A DNA stretch of 64,000 bases from Thioalkalivibrio sp. ALJ12 (GTDB lineage Bacteria; Pseudomonadota; Gammaproteobacteria; Ectothiorhodospirales; Ectothiorhodospiraceae), in assembly GCF_000378305.1 (NCBI RefSeq), contig NZ_KB899540.1, forward strand, positions 5,924 to 69,923, given 5' to 3'. This document shows positions 58,393-64,000 of this stretch, one piece after another. The position numbers were made by a program, and so were the translations under genes. Within the stretch, counting starts at the first letter, position 1. Every line of letters begins with the position of its first letter. Under the pieces are notes generated by a model, which did no database searches, had not been told where the DNA came from, and was given only the letters and a program-made list of their open reading frames with translations.

Positions 58393-59502
58393 ATGCACTC
58401 GCGCCCGCGCCACCCCTTCGGGATTTCGCTGACGGTCAGCCTGCTGGCCATCCTGGGCCTCCTGCTCCCGGGCATGGCCGCCGCCGACAAGCCGCGCATC
58501 GTCGCGACCATTCTACCGATTCACAGCATCGTCGCCGCCCTGGGCGAGGACGCCTTCGACGTGGAACTGCTGGTCCCCGCCACGGCTTCGCCGCACGGAT
58601 ATTCCATGCGGCCATCCGAGGCGCGCCGTCTGCAGAACGCGGACATGGTGGTCTGGGTCGGCCCGGATCTCGAGACCTTTCTGGAGCGCCCGCTCCGCCG
58701 TGCCGGCGACCGCGAGATTATCAGCCTGATGGACGACCTCCACCTGGACCTGAAGCCCACGCGCGAAGGGGGCGTCTGGGAGCATCACCACGACCACGGG
58801 GACGATGATCACGGCCACGGCGACCATGACCACGATCACAACGGCCATGGCCACAGCCACGACGACGGGCACTCCGACGACAATCACAGCCACAACGGCC
58901 ATGGCCACAACGGCCATGACCACAACCATGATCACGGCCACCACGACGAGGCCCATGGACACGACCATGATCACCATCACGGCGACTACGATGCCCACAT
59001 CTGGCTCTCGCCAGCGGTGGTGCGCGCGATCACCGAACAGCTCGCCGACAAGCTGATGCAATGGGACCCGGAACGCGCCGAAATCGTGGAGGCCAACCGT
59101 GACGCCCTGCTCGAACGGATCAACGATCTGGACGGACGCCTGGCGGAACAGCTCGAGCCGGTACGGGACCAGGCCTTTATCGTGTTCCACGACGCCTACC
59201 AGTACTTCGAGCAGCACTACGGCCTGAACGCCGCCGGCTCGATCAGCATCGATCCCTCGCGCAGCCCGGGGCCGCGGCGCATCAGCGAATTGCGCGAGCG
59301 TGTCGCCGACGGCGACGTGGTCTGCCTGTTCACCGAGCCGCAATTCCGTCCGGCCCTGGCCGAGACCGTGGCCGAGGGAACCGATACACGGCTCGGCGTG
59401 CTGGATCCGGTCGGTGCCGAGCTGGAGCCCGGGCCGGATGCCTGGTTCGAGTTGATGCAGAACATGGCGGACGGCTTTGCCGGCTGCCTGGGTAAGGAAT
59501 AG
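58393..59502 (+). CDS. znuA: Zinc-binding periplasmic protein ZnuA
   Basis: A 369-residue cluster A-1 binding protein. The signal peptide (about 12-32) ends AAADK. Zinc ligands are in LPIHSIVAALGED, ATASPHGYSMRPSEA, the DAHIWLSP strand and VFHDAYQYFEQHY. A very long His/Asp/Gly-rich loop (about residues 119-196, dozens of His) sits between the lobes, longer than usual in ZnuA, and is thought to capture zinc. The C-terminal half ends with the expected disulfide region around VCLFTEPQF and FAGCLGK. It is divergent from znuCB over a Zur box. Confidence 0.95.
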   Translation: MHSRPRHPFGISLTVSLLAILGLLLPGMAAADKPRIVATILPIHSIVAALGEDAFDVELLVPATASPHGYSMRPSEARRLQNADMVVWVGPDLETFLERPLRRAGDREIISLMDDLHLDLKPTREGGVWEHHHDHGDDDHGHGDHDHDHNGHGHSHDDGHSDDNHSHNGHGHNGHDHNHDHGHHDEAHGHDHDHHHGDYDAHIWLSPAVVRAITEQLADKLMQWDPERAEIVEANRDALLERINDLDGRLAEQLEPVRDQAFIVFHDAYQYFEQHYGLNAAGSISIDPSRSPGPRRISELRERVADGDVVCLFTEPQFRPALAETVAEGTDTRLGVLDPVGAELEPGPDAWFELMQNMADGFAGCLGKE

Positions 59503-59521
59503 CCCGAGGGACAAGCCAAGG

Positions 59522-59556
59522 CGGTGCGTTTCGCTGCGCTCAACGCACCCTACGCG
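59522..59556. repeat. Single REP unit, GTAGGATG family
   Basis: CGGTGCGTTTCGCTGCGCTCAACGCACCCTACGCG lies between the convergent znuA and PAS-GGDEF genes. Confidence 0.8.
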
Positions 59557-59575
59557 GTTGGTTAAACGCCGGGGC

Positions 59576-62500
59576 TCATCCAATCGCTTCGGCCGAGGCG
59601 GCCACGGCTACACGGTTGCGGCCCTCGCCCTTGGCGCGATAAAGCGCCTCGTCGACCCGACGCAACAACCCTGTACGTGGCTCGCCCGGGCAGAAGGCCG
59701 CCACACCGAGGCTGATCGTGACCCGGCCGGCCTCCGGGAAATCATGCCCCTCCACCCGCGCCCGCATGGTCTCCGCGACCCGCGCGGCATCCGCCTCTTG
59801 AGTACCCGGCAGCAGGACCATGAACTCCTCGCCGCCCCAGCGCCCGAGAACGTCGGCATCGCGCAGACGTTCCGCGATCACGCGGGTCACCTCCTGCAGC
59901 ACGACATCCCCCGCCGCATGGCCAAAGGTGTCGTTGACCCGCTTGAAGTGATCGAGATCGAACATCACCAGGGCAAAAGGCGCCCCGTAGCGCTCGGCAC
60001 GCGCCAACTCGCGATTGAGCAACGTTTCGAAGTAGTGGCGGTTGGCCACACCGGTCAGGCGATCGTAATAGGCCTGACGCTTCAGCTCCGCATTGGCGCG
60101 CTGCAGTTCCAGCTCCACCTGCTTGAGGTCGGTGATATCCACCGCAGTCCCAGCCACTCGGGTCACTCGGCCGTCCGCGTCCAGCACCTGGTAACGGTGT
60201 ACATGTATCCAGCGTTCAGCACCATCCGATCGGCGCAAGCGGAAGGTATCCTCGACATGAGCCCCCTTCATGGGATCGTTCAGGAACTGACGCTCCACGC
60301 GCTCGCGGTCTTCCGGGTGCACGGCTTCCAGCATCGAACGCGGATCGCGGTAGAGGCGGTCACGGCTCTGCCCCCAGATCCGCTCGAAGGCCGGATTCAC
60401 GTACAAGATCCCGTCTTCGTCCTGTAGCCAGAACACCTCGTTCACGCTGCCCGCCAGCTGGCGGAAGCGCGCCTCGCTCTCGCGCAGGGCTTCTTCTACT
60501 GCCTTGCGCTGCGAGAGGTCGCGCAGGATGGTCGACACCTGCCGGATCTCGCCCTGGTCGTCGCGGCGAACAATAATCACCTGTGAAGCCGGGATCTCCC
60601 TGCCCTGTCCGTCCAGTATCGCCGTCTCGCCTTCCCAGACCCCGTCGCGCATCGCAATCGGAGCGGCCTCGTTCACGATGCGCTCGGCCGCCCAAGGTGG
60701 ATGGAACCGCTGGACGGCACTCTCGACCGAGCGGGTTTCGGGCGGCAGCCCCCAGGTATTCCAGCCGTTCTCGGGGGTCCACGGTTCGCCCGTCATGGGC
60801 GGCAGACCAAACAGGCGGCGACCGGCGGCGTTCAGGTACTGCATGTCGCCAGCGGGCCCATGCATAGCGACCACGTCGGGCGTATGTTCCAGGATCCCGA
60901 CCAGACGGCGCTGGTTTTCCTCCAGGGCGCGCCGCTCGGTCACGTCCTGCACAGTTCCCATCAGACGACGTGGCTTGCCGTTGTCATCGCCCTCGACCGT
61001 ACCGCGCGCATGGACCACTCGTTCCTGCCCATCGGGGCGCAGGATCCGAAAATGAATATCGTAATCGCCGCTTTCCAGTGCTGCCCCTACTGTCTTTGCC
61101 ACATCGCGCCGGTCCTCGGGATGCACGGCATGCAGAAACCCCACGTAGTTGGCTTCCTGCTCACCCCGCCTGAGGCCGAAGATGCGATAGACCTCGTCCG
61201 ACCAGCGGGTGCGGTCCTCGTGGATCTCCCAGACCCAGCTGCCCACGTGCGCGATGCGCTGCGCAGCGGCCAGTTCCCGGCCCCGCTCGCGCAGGGCATC
61301 TTCCATCGCCACCTGCTCGGTAATGTCGATCATCACACCGTGCCAGACGATGCCTCCATCGGCACGTGCCTCGGGCGTCGCACGACCCTCGACCCAGATC
61401 GTCCCGCGCAGCGGGTGGCGAACGCGGAAGCGAACCCGCCAGGGTTCCATGGACCGCGCCGATTCCTCGATGCTGGCCTGGATGCGAGGCAGGTCATCCG
61501 CGTGTACCGTTGCAAAGGCCGCGTCCGCGCTGTCCTGAACCAGCCCCGGGCTGAGCCCGAACACGCGCCGTATCCCATCACTGACGAACGGAAACGCGTG
61601 CCGCCCATCCGGATACAGGTGGTACTGGTAGATCGCCCCGGGCAGATGGGCGGTGGCCTTGGTCAGTTGAACCTCCCTTTCCGTCCGGGCGGTCTGGTCC
61701 TGGAACGACACCACCACACCATCGACCCGACCGGCCGCATCAAACGTCGGCGCCGCAAAGACGCTCACCGGAAAATGGGAGCCATCGGTCCGCACAAAAT
61801 AGTCGTCCCAGGGTTCATCCGACTGGCCCGCCTCCAGGACCCGCAGGATCGGGCAGGCTTCTTTGGGATAGGGCTCCCCGCCCACCAACGAGTGATGGTT
61901 GGTCGAATGCGCATCGCGCCCGAGTGCCTCGGCCTCGTTCTTGAACCCCAGCAGGCGGCAGGCGGCCGGGTTGAGAAAGGTGTAGCGGCCGTAACGATCC
62001 AGGCCGAATACGCCTTCCGCCAGACTCGCCAGAAGGTGGTTCTGAAAAGCCTCGGCCGCGCGCACCTCGGTGACGTCCTCGATCACGCCATCGAACACGG
62101 GCTCGCCGTCCTCGTCATGGCTGCGATACGCGGTCACGCGCGCCCGAAAGGCCCGACCACGCAGTGTCTGCAGGTCCAGTTCGCGCCCGACCACGCGACC
62201 GTGCATCTCCAGATCGCGGCTGAATGCCTCGCGCGCGCCCGGATCGCGATACAGGTCTTGCACCGGGGTTGCGCGCAGCTGCGCCTCGGACTCGGCCTCA
62301 AACAGCGCCACCATCGCCGGATTGAGCCAGACAAAGCGGCCTTCCGGCCCGGGCGTGTTGCGATAGACCCCCACCGGAAGGCGTCGGAACACGCCCCCAT
62401 AAAACTCGAGTTCGCGCTCGTAGCGCCGGGCCTCGGATACATCGTGAATAATCGAGTACAGGTACGTGGTTCCATCCAGGACCACCGGGCCGGAGTACAC

Positions 62501-63121
62501 CTCCACCTCCCGAATCTCGCCGCCGTGGATACGGTGGCGAAACCGGAAGAAACGGCGTTCCTCGTTCTTCGCTCGTTGCATCTCGACCCGCACGTCTTCC
62601 GCCGACAGCGTGTTGATGTCGTGGATATACATGCCCTTGAGGGTGTCGGCCGAATAGCCGTAGAAGCTCACCGCGGCGGGGTTGGCATCGACAATCCGGC
62701 CATCCGCCGGGTTGATCAGCAGCTTCGGTGCGGTATTGGCGGTAAACGTCTGCTCGTAGACCTGGGCTGCAGAATCGCCCCCGGGCCTGCGCTGAACGGT
62801 CACGACGCGCCCATCGTCATCCGGCACCAGCGTCAACGTACAGGAGAGCGAGGCCCCTTCCGGTGCAGCCGGCGCGAGCATGTCCACGCTCAGGGTCACC
62901 TCGGATGTGGCCGAACGCTGCAACGCGTCCGCCAGCGATGGCCGCTGTTCGGGCGCGATGCAGTCCACCAGTGCACTGCCCTGCAGATCAGCCGGCGAGC
63001 ACTCGAGCCACTCAGCCAGGCGGGCATTGACCGTGCAGATGGCACCGGCTGCGTCGAGGCGGGCCAGGCCTACTGCAATGTGCTCGCATTGAATGGGGTC
63101 GGCGCCTTCGGTGCTCGCCAT
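59576..63121 (-). CDS. Multi-PAS diguanylate cyclase
   Basis: A 1181-residue soluble protein with about eight PAS/PAC units in series (for example PKLLINPADGRIVDANPAAVSFYGY, GVFGLDRYGRYTFLNPAACRLLGF, VFWLQDEDGILYVNPAFERIWGQ) and a C-terminal GGDEF domain. DRLTGVANRHYFE starts the cyclase, GGEEF is intact (LGRWGGEEF), and RDAD before it is the inhibitory site. No membrane span or EAL domain is seen. One PAS has an HPEDR-type PAC end in several repeats. It integrates several signals into cyclic di-GMP output. A related PAS-GGDEF gene lies 40 bases upstream. Confidence 0.93.
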   Translation of the reverse strand: MASTEGADPIQCEHIAVGLARLDAAGAICTVNARLAEWLECSPADLQGSALVDCIAPEQRPSLADALQRSATSEVTLSVDMLAPAAPEGASLSCTLTLVPDDDGRVVTVQRRPGGDSAAQVYEQTFTANTAPKLLINPADGRIVDANPAAVSFYGYSADTLKGMYIHDINTLSAEDVRVEMQRAKNEERRFFRFRHRIHGGEIREVEVYSGPVVLDGTTYLYSIIHDVSEARRYERELEFYGGVFRRLPVGVYRNTPGPEGRFVWLNPAMVALFEAESEAQLRATPVQDLYRDPGAREAFSRDLEMHGRVVGRELDLQTLRGRAFRARVTAYRSHDEDGEPVFDGVIEDVTEVRAAEAFQNHLLASLAEGVFGLDRYGRYTFLNPAACRLLGFKNEAEALGRDAHSTNHHSLVGGEPYPKEACPILRVLEAGQSDEPWDDYFVRTDGSHFPVSVFAAPTFDAAGRVDGVVVSFQDQTARTEREVQLTKATAHLPGAIYQYHLYPDGRHAFPFVSDGIRRVFGLSPGLVQDSADAAFATVHADDLPRIQASIEESARSMEPWRVRFRVRHPLRGTIWVEGRATPEARADGGIVWHGVMIDITEQVAMEDALRERGRELAAAQRIAHVGSWVWEIHEDRTRWSDEVYRIFGLRRGEQEANYVGFLHAVHPEDRRDVAKTVGAALESGDYDIHFRILRPDGQERVVHARGTVEGDDNGKPRRLMGTVQDVTERRALEENQRRLVGILEHTPDVVAMHGPAGDMQYLNAAGRRLFGLPPMTGEPWTPENGWNTWGLPPETRSVESAVQRFHPPWAAERIVNEAAPIAMRDGVWEGETAILDGQGREIPASQVIIVRRDDQGEIRQVSTILRDLSQRKAVEEALRESEARFRQLAGSVNEVFWLQDEDGILYVNPAFERIWGQSRDRLYRDPRSMLEAVHPEDRERVERQFLNDPMKGAHVEDTFRLRRSDGAERWIHVHRYQVLDADGRVTRVAGTAVDITDLKQVELELQRANAELKRQAYYDRLTGVANRHYFETLLNRELARAERYGAPFALVMFDLDHFKRVNDTFGHAAGDVVLQEVTRVIAERLRDADVLGRWGGEEFMVLLPGTQEADAARVAETMRARVEGHDFPEAGRVTISLGVAAFCPGEPRTGLLRRVDEALYRAKGEGRNRVAVAASAEAIG

Positions 63122-63161
63122 TCAGCTCACTCTGCCCGGAGCCCGGGGTCCAATGAAGTAG

Positions 63162-64000
63162 TCAATCATCCAGCCGCACGACCCGATTGCGCCCGCCCTT
63201 CTTGGCCACGTACATGGCCTCGTCCGCTCGCTTCACCCAGTCCCTGATCGACTCACCGGGGCGGCACTCCGCAACCCCCAGACTAATCGTCACAAGGCCC
63301 ACACAGGGGAATGCCGTAGCAGTGACCTGCTCGCGCAGCTGTTCGGCCACATGCTGGCCACGCTCCGCGTCCGTTCCGGGCAGCAGGACCACAAACTCCT
63401 CGCCCCCCCAGCGTCCCAGTACATCCGCCTCGCGCAGACGACCCTTCAGGGCATGCACCAGGAAGCGCAGGACCTCGTCGCCCACCTCGTGGCCGAACGT
63501 ATCGTTGATACGCTTGAAGTGGTCGATATCCAGCAGCAGTAGCGAGCAGGGATGCGCGTAACGCTGCGCACGGCGCGCCTCCTGATCCAGGAGCGTCTCG
63601 AAGTAGCCACGGTTGGCGGCATCGGTCAGCGGGTCGTAGAAAGCCTGGTGCTCCAGGGCGGCCTCGAGTTCTTTCTGCCGCGTGATGTCGTGGAACATCG
63701 CGATGTAGTACTCGATCTCGCCCTGATCGTCGTGGATCGCGGTAACGACCTCGTGCAGGGGGAAGATCTCGCCATTCTTGCGGCGATTCCAGATCTCGCC
63801 CTGCCAGTGGCCCGTCTCGCGCACCGTGCGGAACATCTCCTGGTAGAAGTCGCGATCCTGGCGCCCGGAATTCAGGATGCGCGGATTTGCCCCCACGGCC
63901 TCCTCTTCGGTATATCCCGTGAGCTGCGTGAACGTTGCGTTCACACGCTGGATGGTGCCCTCAACGTCCGTGATGAAGATGGCCTGGCTGGACTCGAAGG
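63162..64000 (-). CDS. PAS-GGDEF protein, cut by the window edge
   Basis: Only the C-terminal 279 residues are inside the window. The frame continues through the right edge: FESSQAIFITDVEGTIQRVNATFTQLTGYTEEEAVG is the start of a PAS domain. A PAC segment (EIEYYIAMFHDITRQKELEAALEHQAFYDPLTDAANR) leads into GGDEF. The active site is GGEEF and READ is the inhibitory site. The GGDEF part is closely similar to that of the neighbouring multi-PAS protein, including LGRWGGEEF(M/V)VLLPGT. The two probably arose by duplication and are in one operon. The N-terminus is unknown. Confidence 0.92.
   Translation of the reverse strand, partial: FESSQAIFITDVEGTIQRVNATFTQLTGYTEEEAVGANPRILNSGRQDRDFYQEMFRTVRETGHWQGEIWNRRKNGEIFPLHEVVTAIHDDQGEIEYYIAMFHDITRQKELEAALEHQAFYDPLTDAANRGYFETLLDQEARRAQRYAHPCSLLLLDIDHFKRINDTFGHEVGDEVLRFLVHALKGRLREADVLGRWGGEEFVVLLPGTDAERGQHVAEQLREQVTATAFPCVGLVTISLGVAECRPGESIRDWVKRADEAMYVAKKGGRNRVVRLDD

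Noticed and set aside
58770-59000. Tandem DNA repeat in the CAC/GAC-rich part of znuA
   Set aside because: It is the in-frame His/Asp/Gly-rich zinc-binding loop of ZnuA; the repetition follows from the protein composition.
60701-63247. An 848-codon plus-strand open frame
   Set aside because: It is antisense to the multi-PAS cyclase and has no recognisable domain.

Overview
The window is about 64 kb of GC-rich chromosomal DNA with dense, mostly ordinary bacterial gene structure. The gene set points to a gammaproteobacterium close to Thioalkalivibrio/Ectothiorhodospiraceae, that is, a haloalkaliphilic sulfur oxidiser. Supporting signs are secreted DsrE-like sulfur-handling proteins, several rhodanese domains, an alternative oxidase, a NaChBac-type sodium channel, acidic proteins, the ribH-nusB-thiL-pgpA cluster and a type IVa pilin with a sigma-54 promoter. 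The genus is an inference from gene content; no rRNA or tRNA gene was recognised.

Layout. 0.3-10.5 kb: a secreted DsrE-like protein, a GGDEF protein, a secreted S9 peptidase, a rhodanese, a Rnk/Gre-like protein, small conserved proteins, a three-cupredoxin NirK-like protein, mscL and a secreted rhodanese-MBL fusion. 10.6-16.7 kb: a zinc ribbon protein, a tightly coupled operon of a BMC (microcompartment shell) domain protein and a Nudix hydrolase, an alternative oxidase, a chemoreceptor with a FliA-type promoter, and a TetR-DsrE-DsrE operon headed by a perfect 20-bp palindrome. 16.8-27.7 kb: a membrane GGDEF protein, a yybP-ykoY manganese riboswitch in front of a UPF0016 Mn exporter, an alpha/beta hydrolase-TlpA fusion, a Gcr-like membrane protein, a lipoprotein lipase, a GGDEF-EAL protein with a CxxCH haem-c motif in its sensor, YajD and a GNAT enzyme. 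27.9-39.7 kb: a host-attachment-family protein, secreted hydratase-like and phosphatase proteins, the Anbu/alpha-E/ATP-grasp group, pgpA-thiL-nusB-[MITE]-ribH, and msrPQ. 39.8-48.3 kb: a RAYT transposase between REP pairs, a lipoprotein plus ABC exporter set and tandem mgtE genes. 48.3-54.2 kb is the accessory part: repeats, pilin, a BrnT/BrnA toxin-antitoxin pair, a Y1 transposase and many copies of the short motif GGACACCCACTTT. 54.2-64 kb: leuA and a divergent Lrp regulator, znuABC with a Zur box, and two large PAS-GGDEF proteins, the last cut by the window edge.

Themes. Five proteins carry GGDEF domains. Envelope redox and sulfur functions recur (DsrE-like, rhodanese, TlpA, MsrPQ, cupredoxins). 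Metal homeostasis is represented by Mn, Mg and Zn systems, two of them with readable control sites. Short palindromic repeats of at least four families sit between genes, in places overlapping stop codons or even lying in frame inside a lipoprotein N-terminus. The observations most worth following are the BMC-Nudix operon, the GGACACCCACTTT motif family with its neighbouring Y1 transposase, the cupredoxin and MBL proteins that lack hallmark catalytic residues, and the palindrome-controlled DsrE operon.
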